From contig CBDIHI010000011.1 in assembly GCA_965279075.1 (NCBI GenBank), forward strand, positions 496,001 to 560,000: a stretch of DNA of 64,000 bases, in the 5' to 3' direction. The DNA is from SZAS-79 sp965279075 (lineage in GTDB: Bacteria; Pseudomonadota; Gammaproteobacteria; Burkholderiales; SG8-39). Every line of letters starts with the position of its first letter. Positions within the stretch are counted from its first letter, which is position 1. Made by a program: the position numbers and the translations under genes. Shown here piece after piece: positions 1 to 6,869 of this stretch. Below the pieces are notes generated by a model that saw only the letters and a list, made by a program, of their open reading frames with translations, had not been told where the DNA came from and did not search any database.

Positions 1-1
1 C

Positions 2-187
2 GGCCGACCGAGCCGGGTCTTCTTCGTGACCTTGCTGCCGAAGACCCGATCGGGCAAAGTGCTGCGGCGCTCGATTTCGGCTCTGGCCGAGGGGCGCGAT
101 CCCGGCGACCTCACGACGATCGAGGACCCGGCCTCGCTTGAACAGATCAAGGCAGCGCTCAAAGGCGCATCGAAAGGAACATCATGA
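2..187 (+). CDS. prpE: Propionyl-CoA synthetase, C-terminal end only (5' truncated by window edge)
   Basis: An open frame runs into the window from the left and ends at TGA 185-187. Its 61 visible residues include LPKTRSGKVLRRSI, the C-terminal lysine motif of acyl-CoA synthetases; this lysine is needed for the adenylation half-reaction and is the usual acetylation site. The following EGRDPGDLTTIEDPASLEQI resembles propionate-CoA ligase PrpE more than acetyl-CoA synthetase Acs, which differs after the lysine motif. The family converts propionate, CoA and ATP to propionyl-CoA in the cytosol. The stop overlaps the next start (ATGA), so the two genes are probably co-transcribed. PrpE rather than another short-chain ligase is an inference from about 60 residues. 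Confidence 0.75.
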   Translation, partial: GRPSRVFFVTLLPKTRSGKVLRRSISALAEGRDPGDLTTIEDPASLEQIKAALKGASKGTS

Positions 188-591
188 AGACCCGTCCCGC
201 ACTCACCCTCGAAGACTGCAAGAAGATCAGCGCCGGCGCCGAAGCCGAGGCTAAGAAGAACAACTGGGAGGTCGCCATCGTCATCCTCGACGACGGCGGG
301 CATGTCCTGCATGCACTGCGCAGCGACGGCGCCACGCCCGCCAACGTCACCATCGCCACCGAGAAGGCGCGCACCGCGGCGCTGACCCGCCGTCCCAGCA
401 AGATGTGGGAGGAGCGGGTTGCGGGCGGCCGGGTGTCGATGCTGAAGATGCCGGGGGTGCTGCCGGTCGAGGGCGGCTTGCCGATCATGGTCGAGGGGAC
501 CTGTGTCGGCGGCATCGGCGTGTCCGGCGTGCAGTCGCACGAGGACGCCCAGATCGGGCAGGCGGGGATCGATTTCCTGCTGAAAAAGTAA
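184..591 (+). CDS. HbpS/GlcG-family heme-binding-like protein, cytosolic
   Basis: This 135-residue protein belongs to the GlcG/HbpS (DUF336) family. It has the early EDCKKISAGAEAEAKKNNW helix, the VAIVILDDGGHVLHALRSDGA core strand, the ATEKARTAALTRRPSK helix, and the glycine-rich GGLPIMVEGTCVGGIGVSG segment followed by an acidic QI-GQAG end. Family members include the heme-binding sensor HbpS and GlcG of glycolate loci; the function of most is unknown. There is no signal peptide, so it should be cytosolic, unlike the paralogue encoded convergently just downstream. The start overlaps the stop of the acyl-CoA synthetase gene by four bases, which suggests one transcript. Confidence 0.85.
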   Translation: MKTRPALTLEDCKKISAGAEAEAKKNNWEVAIVILDDGGHVLHALRSDGATPANVTIATEKARTAALTRRPSKMWEERVAGGRVSMLKMPGVLPVEGGLPIMVEGTCVGGIGVSGVQSHEDAQIGQAGIDFLLKK

Positions 592-593
592 CG

Positions 594-622
594 CGCAGGA
601 GGGGGCCGCGCCCCTCCCTGCG
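594..622 (-). terminator. Hairpin between convergent HbpS-like genes, likely terminator
   Basis: A GC-rich inverted repeat (arms 594-606 and 610-622) forms a 13-position stem with one A-C mismatch, one possible G-U pair and a 3-base loop. Read on the minus strand it is followed by CGTTACTTTTT, so it fits an intrinsic terminator for the exported HbpS-like gene ending at 628. No T-run follows on the plus strand, so termination of the other gene is less clear. Confidence 0.6.
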
Positions 623-627
623 ACCCG

Positions 628-1113
628 CTACTTCAGTGCGTTGAGGCCGGCCTGGGCGACCTGCTCGTCCTGGTCGGAGTTGACGCCGCTCACGCCCACG
701 CCGCCGATGATCTTGCCGTTGACGACGATGGGCAGGCCCCCCTGGATCGGCGTGGCGCCGGGCAGGCCGAGCACTGCGACGCGTCCCTTGGACACGACGT
801 CCTCGAAAGCCTTGCTCGGGCGGCGGAACATCGCCGCGGTGCGGCCTTTCTCGATCGCGATCGTCGCGCTCGAGGTCTGGGTGTCGTCGAGCATCTCGTA
901 GTAGATCAGCATGCCGTGGTTGTCGAGGATGGCCACGGCCACGTTCCAGCTGTTCTTCTTCGCTTCGGCGATCGCGCCCGCGGCGATCTTCTTGGCATCC
1001 TCGAGGTTGATCTGCCCGCCGTAGCTGGGCCGCTGCTGCGCCGCAGCCGCGCCTGCGAACAGCACGAGCGATACGGCGGCGATGAATCGGATGAACCCGT
1101 TTGTAGTTTTCAT
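628..1113 (-). CDS. Exported HbpS/GlcG-family heme-binding-like protein
   Basis: This 161-residue protein has the same DUF336 core as the cytosolic gene at 184-591: NLEDAKKIAAGAIAEAKKN, VAVAILDNHG, AIEKGRTAAMFRRPSK and GGLPIVVNGKIIGGVGVSG. It begins with a signal peptide (MKTTNGFIRFIAAVSLVLF, cleavage near AAAAQ), so the mature protein should be periplasmic. HbpS-type proteins bind heme extracellularly in Streptomyces; whether this one binds heme is unknown. The start is preceded by a good GGGGGAG ribosome site. It converges on its paralogue across a hairpin and diverges from the cupin gene at 1196. Confidence 0.85.
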   Translation of the reverse strand: MKTTNGFIRFIAAVSLVLFAGAAAAQQRPSYGGQINLEDAKKIAAGAIAEAKKNSWNVAVAILDNHGMLIYYEMLDDTQTSSATIAIEKGRTAAMFRRPSKAFEDVVSKGRVAVLGLPGATPIQGGLPIVVNGKIIGGVGVSGVNSDQDEQVAQAGLNALK

Positions 1114-1195
1114 GGTCTCCCCCGGGATGGTTGGCGAAATACGCTGCTACGATACGCGAGAGCCCGCGCCGCGGGCAACCAACCGGGGGCGCCAC

Positions 1196-1483
1196 ATGAG
1201 CGGACAGGGACAGGCCGTGCCGACCAGGATGATCGACAACGACCGGGTGTGCGTGACCGAGTGGCGGTTTGCCCCCGGGGCGGCCACCGGCTGGCACCGC
1301 CACGGGCACGATTACGTGGTTGTTCCCCTCTATGACGGCCAGCTGAAGATCGTGGAGGGCGGCGGCGAGAAGGTCGCCGACCTGAAGAAGGGCGTGCCGT
1401 ATTTCCGGAACGAGGGGGTGGAGCACGACGTGATCAACGCCAACGCCTTCGAGTACGCCTTCATCGAAATCGAGATCAAGTGA
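1196..1483 (+). CDS. Small single-domain cupin
   Basis: This 95-residue cupin has a beta-barrel metal-binding motif, GAATGWHRHGHDYVVVPLYDG, with two histidines in HRHGHD, and a second motif near VEHDVINANAFEYAFIEIEI. I chose the ATG at 1196. An in-frame ATG at 1082 would put the N-terminus antisense to the signal peptide of the neighbouring exported HbpS-like gene and add residues unlike a cupin. The stop overlaps the GTG start of the following hydrolase (GTGA), so the cupin, hydrolase and crotonase probably form one operon. Such small cupins can be isomerases, dioxygenases or storage-fold proteins, and the substrate cannot be read from the sequence. Confidence 0.75.
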   Translation: MSGQGQAVPTRMIDNDRVCVTEWRFAPGAATGWHRHGHDYVVVPLYDGQLKIVEGGGEKVADLKKGVPYFRNEGVEHDVINANAFEYAFIEIEIK

Positions 1484-2346
1484 CCGGCGGACGCCCGGTC
1501 CCCAACTCCTCGGGCACGGCGCGACCACGCCTCGCAGCGCCGGCGGGCGCCTGCGACGCCCACATCCACATCTACGACGCCGGGTTCCTTCCGGCCGGCA
1601 GCACGGCGCGGCTTGTGGACAGTGCGGCGGTGGCGGACTACCGCAAGCTGCAGGCGCGCACCGGCACCACGCGCACGGTGGTGGTGACGCCGGCGGCTTA
1701 CCGCACCGACAACCGCGTGACGCTGGACGCCATCCGGTCGCTGGGTGCGGTCAGCACGCGCGGCGTGGCCGTCGTGCACCCGGATGTGACGGACGCCGAA
1801 CTGCAGGCCTTGGACGACGGGGGCGTGCGCGGCATCCGGTTCACGCTGTTCGACCCGGCCACCGCGGTGACGACCTTCGACATGGTCGAGCCGCTGGCGC
1901 ATCGCGTGGCCGAGCTCGGCTGGCACGTGCAGCTGCATTGGCGGGCCGACCAGATCGTGCCGCGAGCCGAACTGCTCGACCGCCTGCCCGGTACGCTCGT
2001 CTTCGACCACCTGGCCCGGTTGCCGATGCCCGAAGGTGCCTCCCACCCGGCCTTCGGCATCGTGGAGCACCTGCTGAAGGGGGGCCGTGCCTGGGTGAAG
2101 CTGTCGGGGCCTTACCTCGACCACCGTGGCCCCGACTACGAAGGCGGCACTGGCGTGGCGCAGGCCTTTGTCCGGGCCGCTCCGGACCGGCTGGTGTGGG
2201 GCAGCGACTGGCCGCACCCGACCGAGAAAGAAGTGAAGCCGGACGACGCGGCGCTGTTCGACCTGCTGGGCGACTGGGCGGGCGACGAGGCGCTGCGTCG
2301 CCGGATCCTCGTGGACAATCCCGCTGCCCTCTACGGGTTCGCATGA
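1480..2346 (+). CDS. LigI-like TIM-barrel metal-dependent hydrolase (amidohydrolase superfamily)
   Basis: The protein has 288 residues from a GTG start. The N-terminal CDAHIHIYD supplies the HxH metal-ligand pair of the amidohydrolase superfamily. Further landmarks are VRGIRFTLFD, LVFDHLARLP, AWVKLSGPYL, LVWGSDWPHP (the catalytic Asp region) and the end ILVDNPAALYGF. This set matches the COG3618 group that includes 2-pyrone-4,6-dicarboxylate lactonase LigI, which opens a lactone in protocatechuate 4,5-cleavage metabolism. Many relatives act on other lactones, so the substrate is not assigned. It overlaps the cupin upstream and the crotonase downstream (ATGA), which suggests a short catabolic operon. 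Confidence 0.8.
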   Translation: MTGGRPVPNSSGTARPRLAAPAGACDAHIHIYDAGFLPAGSTARLVDSAAVADYRKLQARTGTTRTVVVTPAAYRTDNRVTLDAIRSLGAVSTRGVAVVHPDVTDAELQALDDGGVRGIRFTLFDPATAVTTFDMVEPLAHRVAELGWHVQLHWRADQIVPRAELLDRLPGTLVFDHLARLPMPEGASHPAFGIVEHLLKGGRAWVKLSGPYLDHRGPDYEGGTGVAQAFVRAAPDRLVWGSDWPHPTEKEVKPDDAALFDLLGDWAGDEALRRRILVDNPAALYGFA

Positions 2347-3065
2347 GCGCGGTCCTCGAACTCGTCCTCGCGCGCGAGAAGGTGCGCAATGCGCTGGACC
2401 TGGAGACCACCGAACGGCTGTTCGCGGGGTTCGAGCGTGCCCGCGACGACGATACGGTCCGTGCCGTGCTGCTGCGGGGAGAGGGCGCCGGGTTCTGCGC
2501 CGGCAGCGACGTGAAGGAAATGGCGCAGGCCACCATGCAGGCTCGCCTCGACGTCGCGCGGCGCAAGGCGGAACTGATGCGCCTGATCGCTGGGATCGAC
2601 AAGCCGGTGGTGTGCGCCGTGCACGGATTCGCGTTGGGCGGCGGGTTCATGCTGGCGATCGGGTGCGACGTCGTCGTGACGGCGTCGGACGCCGCCTGGC
2701 GCCTGCCGGAAGTCGGGCTGGGATTTTTTCCGCCCTGGGGCATCGAAGCGCTGGCGCGGCGCGTGGGCGTCGCGCGGGCGCGCTGGCTGGTGTGGGGTAC
2801 GCACGCGCTGACAGGCAGCGAAGCCACGCGCATCGGGCTTGCCGAGGAAGAGGTCCCGGCCGCGGATGTCCGTGGGGTCGCGCGAGATGCAGCGGCGAAG
2901 CTCGCGGCCCTGCCGCCCGGTTCGGCCCGGACCACCAAGCGGTTCTTCCGCGAGCAGGTGCCGGTGGCGGGGCTCGACGACCTCGCCCTCGAGGCCTACC
3001 GGCTGGATTTCGAGGCCGGCTCGGCCGACCGTGCCTTCGACCGCTTCAGGCCGCGGGAAGGCTGA
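2343..3065 (+). CDS. Enoyl-CoA hydratase/isomerase (crotonase) family protein
   Basis: This 240-residue crotonase-fold protein has both oxyanion-hole regions: GEGAGFCAGSDVKEM and HGFALGGGFMLAIGCDV. In the segment TASDAAWRLPEVGLGF, one catalytic glutamate position of true hydratases is kept (E of LPEV). By eye the other, usually found in AGE-A-F, is serine. The enzyme may therefore be an isomerase, thioesterase or other crotonase rather than a hydratase. The ATG overlaps the TGA of the LigI-like hydrolase. At the 3' end the last 20 bases overlap the convergent lpxH gene. Confidence 0.8.
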   Translation: MSAVLELVLAREKVRNALDLETTERLFAGFERARDDDTVRAVLLRGEGAGFCAGSDVKEMAQATMQARLDVARRKAELMRLIAGIDKPVVCAVHGFALGGGFMLAIGCDVVVTASDAAWRLPEVGLGFFPPWGIEALARRVGVARARWLVWGTHALTGSEATRIGLAEEEVPAADVRGVARDAAAKLAALPPGSARTTKRFFREQVPVAGLDDLALEAYRLDFEAGSADRAFDRFRPREG

Positions 3066-3777
3066 GGAGCTTCAGGCCGTCCGCATCGGTCGCGAGGTAG
3101 CCGCCATGCCCGTACCAGTCGTGCAAGACCCAGCGTTCGCAGGGCTTGCCGTCGACTTCCAATTTGTGATGTCCGGGCCGGTGCGTATGGCCATGGATGA
3201 GTCGCGTGCAGGCGTGCGCGCGTAACGCCTCTTTCACGGCCCCTTCGTTCACGTCCATGATCGTCGGCGGCTTCGCGCGCTTGTCCTCTTCGCTCCTCGA
3301 GCGCAGCACACGCATCTGCTCGCGCCGGGCGGGCAGCGGGGCGGCAAGGAAAGCCTCCTGCCAGGCGTCGCTGCGGCAGAGCCTGCGCCAGTCCTGGTAG
3401 GCCGAGTCGTCCGTGCAAAGGGTGTCGCCGTGCATCAGCAGCGTCGGCGTGCCGTACAGGTCGACCACCGTGGGGTCGGCGAGCAATGTCGCTCCTGCGG
3501 CCTTGCAGAAAGTCTCGGCCATCAGGAAATCGCGGTTGCCGTGCATCAGGTACACGGGCGTGCCGCCGCGCGCGGCATTGGCCAGGAACCCGGCGACGAT
3601 CGCATTGAGCGGGTCGTCGAGGTCGTCGTCGCCTACCCAGAACTCGAACAGGTCGCCGAGGATGTAGAGCGCGTCCGCACCCGGGACCTCGCGCTCGAGG
3701 AAGGCGAAGAACGCCTCATTGGCGGCCGGCCGCTCGCCGGTGAGGTGCAGGTCGGAGACGAACAGGGCGCGCGGCAT
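3046..3777 (-). CDS. lpxH: UDP-2,3-diacylglucosamine diphosphatase LpxH
   Basis: LpxH hydrolyses UDP-2,3-diacylglucosamine to lipid X and UMP, the fourth step of lipid A synthesis, at the inner face of the cytoplasmic membrane. The 243 residues carry the full set of calcineurin-type metal ligands in order: SDLHLTGERP, GDLFEFWVGDD, GNRDFL, MHGDTLC and HGHTHRP, matching LpxH in length and pattern. It is the last gene of a minus-strand envelope operon, 26 bases after the cyclophilin gene. Its 3' end overlaps the convergent crotonase gene by 20 bases. Confidence 0.95.
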   Translation of the reverse strand: MPRALFVSDLHLTGERPAANEAFFAFLEREVPGADALYILGDLFEFWVGDDDLDDPLNAIVAGFLANAARGGTPVYLMHGNRDFLMAETFCKAAGATLLADPTVVDLYGTPTLLMHGDTLCTDDSAYQDWRRLCRSDAWQEAFLAAPLPARREQMRVLRSRSEEDKRAKPPTIMDVNEGAVKEALRAHACTRLIHGHTHRPGHHKLEVDGKPCERWVLHDWYGHGGYLATDADGLKLLSLPAA

Positions 3778-3803
3778 GGGAAGGCGCGCCCGTTCGGTCG
3801 GCG

Positions 3804-4379
3804 CTACTTCTTCGCCGCTGCGACGAGCGAGATGGACTCGATCACCACCTGCTCGCGCGGCACGTCGCCCGCGCCCGTGGCGGTCCCGCCGATCTTCATG
3901 ACCACGTCCATGCCGGCCACGACCTTGCCGAACACCGCGTAGCCGTAGCCCTGCGGGGTTTCGCCCGAGTAGTTCAGGAACTCGTTGTTCTTGGTGTTGA
4001 TGAAGAACTGCGAGGTGGCCGAATCGCGCACCGAGGTGCGCGCCATCGCGACCGTGCCGATATCGTTGACGAGGCCGTTGGTCGACTCGTTCTTGATCTG
4101 GCCGCGCGTGGGTTTCTGGCGCATGTCCTTGTCGAACCCGCCGCCCTGGATCATGAAGTCCTTGATGACGCGATGGAAGACCGTGCCGTTGTAGTGGCCG
4201 TCCTTCACGTACTGGAGGAAATTCTCGACCGACTTCGGCGCCTTGGCGGCGTAGAGCTCGAGCCGGATCGTGCCCTGGCTGGTCTTGATGTCGACTTGAG
4301 GGTCTGCTGCCAGCGCACCTTCAACGGCGCCGACGGCGCTGAGCATGACGAACGGGATCCAGAACTTGGTGAATTTCAT
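3804..4379 (-). CDS. Exported peptidyl-prolyl cis-trans isomerase (cyclophilin, PpiA type)
   Basis: The 191-residue product begins with a signal peptide (MKFTKFWIPFVMLSAVGAVEGALA, cleavage before ADPQV) and continues as a bacterial cyclophilin. It has VDIKTSQGTIRLELYA, the catalytic stretch YNGTVFHRVIKDFMIQGGGF, ATSQFFINTKNNEFLN and GYGYAVFGKVVAGMDVV. Periplasmic cyclophilins isomerise proline peptide bonds during folding of envelope proteins. It lies 9 bases after the L,D-transpeptidase gene and 26 bases before lpxH on the same strand, so it is probably part of the same operon. The symbol ppiA would fit, but paralogue naming is uncertain. Confidence 0.92.
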   Translation of the reverse strand: MKFTKFWIPFVMLSAVGAVEGALAADPQVDIKTSQGTIRLELYAAKAPKSVENFLQYVKDGHYNGTVFHRVIKDFMIQGGGFDKDMRQKPTRGQIKNESTNGLVNDIGTVAMARTSVRDSATSQFFINTKNNEFLNYSGETPQGYGYAVFGKVVAGMDVVMKIGGTATGAGDVPREQVVIESISLVAAAKK

Positions 4380-4388
4380 GGCACTCCT

Positions 4389-5633
4389 TCAGGCGGAACC
4401 TTCGTAGATGATCTTCCAGCGCGCGCCTTCCTTCATCCAGTACTGGCGCTTGCGCATCGTGTTGGACAGGTTGTTAGAGCGATAGCCCTGCTCGAAGCTG
4501 ACGACGACGAAGTCGTCCTTGCCGGGGTTGCGGAACATGCTGACCCCGGACAGCGCGACCTTGATCCACTCCTTGCCGCCGTTGACCTTGCGCTTGTGCG
4601 CGGACCACTGGGCCAGGTCCTGGTCGGCCGACTGGAATTTCGCCGAGTAGTGGCGCAGGTACTTCTCGGTGTCGAGGCTTTCCCAGTCGGCGCGCCACGC
4701 ATCGATCTCCTGCGCGAGGGATTTGCGCTCATCCTCCTGTGCGGCTGCGTCCACCCACTGCAGTTCGTCGGCGATGATCACGGTGGTGATGCCGACCTGC
4801 AGCTCGGCGCTGAGGAACTCGAGGTCGATGTTGGACAGCACGATGCAGCCGTCGCTGGCCCGCGGCGGGCGCGCGAAGGTATCCGAGGGCGTGCCGTGCA
4901 GCCAGATGCCGTGCCCGTTGCGGCCGCGGCGCTTGTCCCACTCGTTCGGGTAGTTGATCGGGAACGCGCCGGAGCCGTAGAAATCGCCCAGCTTCTTGCG
5001 CGGCAGGTTGGCGGTCACGTGGTAAACGCCGACCGGGGTCTTCTGGTCGCCTTCGCGCATCTTGTCGACACCGCGCTTGCCGAGCGTCACGTAGTAGTCG
5101 GAGACGAAGCGCGGGCGGCCGTGGTCGTTCTCGAACACGTAGAGCCGGGAGCGCTTCGAGTCGACCACCAGCGCGTGGGTCTGGTCGGGCCGGAACTGCA
5201 GCACGTTCCTGGGCAGCCGGCCCGGCGCCGGCCGGTCGCGCATCGCGCTGAGCCGCGAGAGGGCTTCGGCCCGCAGGTCCTCGATCTTTTCCCTGGGGAC
5301 GTTGCCCGCGTTGCCGAAGGTGGTGATGGGCCGGGTGCGCGCGAGCAGCAGGTCGCCGCGGATCAGGTGGGCGAGGCGGAAATTCGGGTTCGCCTTCAGC
5401 AGCGCCTCGACGCGTTCCAGCGCGAGGTCGAACTTGCCGTGTTCGATGGCCTCGAACACCTGCGACAAGGCCTTTTCTGCCTGAGGCGCGAGGGGTGGCG
5501 GGGCCACAACCTGGCGCACCGGTTGCGGGGCTTTCTTGCTGTCCTTGCGCGCCGCCTGCGTGAGGGCAACGGGGAAGAGAAGGAGGGCGGTGAGGCTGGC
5601 GGCGCAGAGCTGGGCGGCGGTGCTGCCTTTCAA
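4389..5633 (-). CDS. L,D-transpeptidase (YkuD family) with C-terminal NTF2-like domain
   Basis: The product has 414 residues. A signal sequence (about 1-27) is followed by a helical/TPR-like segment (52-130). The YkuD catalytic domain (about 150-290) has HALVVDSKRSRLYVFE, HGIWLHGTPSD (His246) and ASDGCIVLSN (Cys263); the common SHGC is here SDGC, with Asp261. An NTF2/SnoaL-like domain lies at about 302-414. The family makes L,D (3-3) cross-links in peptidoglycan or attaches proteins to it. I chose a TTG start at 5633: it is preceded by AAGGTGGG and overlaps the upstream stop as TTGA, whereas longer frames run antiparallel through the neighbouring gene. The C-terminal domain resembles that of the upstream TPR protein. 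Confidence 0.85.
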   Translation of the reverse strand: MKGSTAAQLCAASLTALLLFPVALTQAARKDSKKAPQPVRQVVAPPPLAPQAEKALSQVFEAIEHGKFDLALERVEALLKANPNFRLAHLIRGDLLLARTRPITTFGNAGNVPREKIEDLRAEALSRLSAMRDRPAPGRLPRNVLQFRPDQTHALVVDSKRSRLYVFENDHGRPRFVSDYYVTLGKRGVDKMREGDQKTPVGVYHVTANLPRKKLGDFYGSGAFPINYPNEWDKRRGRNGHGIWLHGTPSDTFARPPRASDGCIVLSNIDLEFLSAELQVGITTVIIADELQWVDAAAQEDERKSLAQEIDAWRADWESLDTEKYLRHYSAKFQSADQDLAQWSAHKRKVNGGKEWIKVALSGVSMFRNPGKDDFVVVSFEQGYRSNNLSNTMRKRQYWMKEGARWKIIYEGSA

Positions 5634-6742
5634 TTGCCCACCTTCTCCTGCTGGATTCGCCAGCCCGCATCCGTCCTGACGAGGACCAGGGTCTTCATGC
5701 TGTTCGCGCTGAGGGTGTCCGACTTGTAGCGTTGGCGGAAGGTGACGCTCGCCTGCTTGTCGCCGGCAATGCTGACCTTGGGCGCCTCGGCGTCGACCGA
5801 GATCGACTTGGGCGCGAGGATGCGCGTGCGGCGCCCCTGCTCCCATTCCGCGCGGGCCTCGCCGTTCGGAGTCTTGAAGTCCCTGGCATAAAAGGCGAGG
5901 TAGGCGTCCACGTTCTTCTTCGACCACGCGGCGGCCCATGCGTTCAGCATCTGCACGACTTCGTCGTTGCCGCCTGCGGCAGGCGCCCTGGCGGCGGGCT
6001 TCTCGGGGGCCTTCTCCGCGACCGGGGACGGGGCGGGCGCGGCTGGCTTCGCCGCGGGGGCAGGGGCGGGGGCAGGCGCCGCCGCAGCGGGCTTAGCCTC
6101 GGGCACGGCGGGAGCCGCGGGGACGGGCGCCGGGGCCGGCGCAGCGGCAACGACGACCGGGGGCTTGGCGGGTGGTTTGGCCGCGGCCGTCGCAGTACCG
6201 CGCGGCGCGCCCCCGACGAGTTCCCTCACCAGAGCCAGCTTGTTCTGCGCGGCCGAGTTCGAGGAGTCGAGCTGCAGGGCCTTGTCATAGGCCTGGCTTG
6301 CGAGCTTGGAGTACACGTCGCCGAGGTTCTCGTAGGCGGTGGCGTAGCTCGGGTGGGTGCGGATCGATTGCTCCAGCGACGCGCGCGCCTTGTCGTACTG
6401 GCCCGCCGCGGCATAGATCACCGCGAGGTTGTTGTACGGCTCGGGCAGGTCGGGATAGTCCTCGGTGAGCTTCTGGAAGATGACGATCGCTTCCTTGGTG
6501 TTCCCCTGCTCGGTCAGGATCAGGCCCTTGAGGAAGCGCGCCTGCGCGTCGCGCGGCTTGGAGGCGAGGATCTTGTTGACGCGCTCGAGGGCCTGCTGGT
6601 GCTGGCCGGATCGCAGCATCTGGCTTGCGTCCTGGATGTCGTCAGCCCGTGCGGCGGTGGCCGCCGCGATCAGCGACAGCGCCGCGCATCCGCGCAGCAG
6701 CCATGTTCTGGAGGCTTTTCCTGACCCGGCTAATTTGAGCAT
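5630..6742 (-). CDS. Exported TPR-repeat protein with Ala/Pro-rich linker and NTF2-like C-terminal domain
   Basis: The 370-residue product has a signal peptide ending at ARADD. TPR repeats (about 35-165) include AEGLEA-type units such as PYNNLAVIYAAAGQYDKAR and AYENLGDVYSKL. A low-complexity Ala/Pro/Lys linker (about 180-255) follows, then a C-terminal domain beginning NDEVVQMLNAWAAAWSKK and ending WRIQQEKVGN. I prefer the ATG at 6742 because it gives a normal-length signal peptide; an in-frame ATG at 6775 adds 11 residues. It is the first gene of the TPR, L,D-transpeptidase, cyclophilin, lpxH operon. TPRs suggest protein docking, so a partnership with the L,D-transpeptidase is plausible but inferred. 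Confidence 0.8.
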   Translation of the reverse strand: MLKLAGSGKASRTWLLRGCAALSLIAAATAARADDIQDASQMLRSGQHQQALERVNKILASKPRDAQARFLKGLILTEQGNTKEAIVIFQKLTEDYPDLPEPYNNLAVIYAAAGQYDKARASLEQSIRTHPSYATAYENLGDVYSKLASQAYDKALQLDSSNSAAQNKLALVRELVGGAPRGTATAAAKPPAKPPVVVAAAPAPAPVPAAPAVPEAKPAAAAPAPAPAPAAKPAAPAPSPVAEKAPEKPAARAPAAGGNDEVVQMLNAWAAAWSKKNVDAYLAFYARDFKTPNGEARAEWEQGRRTRILAPKSISVDAEAPKVSIAGDKQASVTFRQRYKSDTLSANSMKTLVLVRTDAGWRIQQEKVGN

Positions 6743-6869
6743 TGTGTTATACTTTTCAAGGCCATACGGTAACAAGCATTGTAATCCAACCCCGGTCCGT
6801 TCTCAACTTTATCGGACAATCGGAGTTGCAACTTCGGGGGTCGTACGGCCCGCCCCCGGCATCCCGCCC

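Noticed and set aside
1119..1189. Inverted repeat flanking the divergent HbpS/cupin promoter gap (CCCCCGG...CCGGGGG with GGTTGG/CCAACC)
   Set aside because: Much of the complementarity comes from the two G-rich ribosome-binding sites on opposite strands, so it is probably a by-product of divergent starts.
1082..1195. Longer N-terminus for the small cupin
   Set aside because: It is antisense to the signal peptide of the exported HbpS-like gene and adds residues not expected in the fold; the ATG at 1196 is better placed.
6743..6780. TTGTTA-18-TATAAC promoter-like pair before the TPR gene
   Set aside because: The -10 would lie three bases before the chosen ATG, leaving no room for a transcription start upstream of it.
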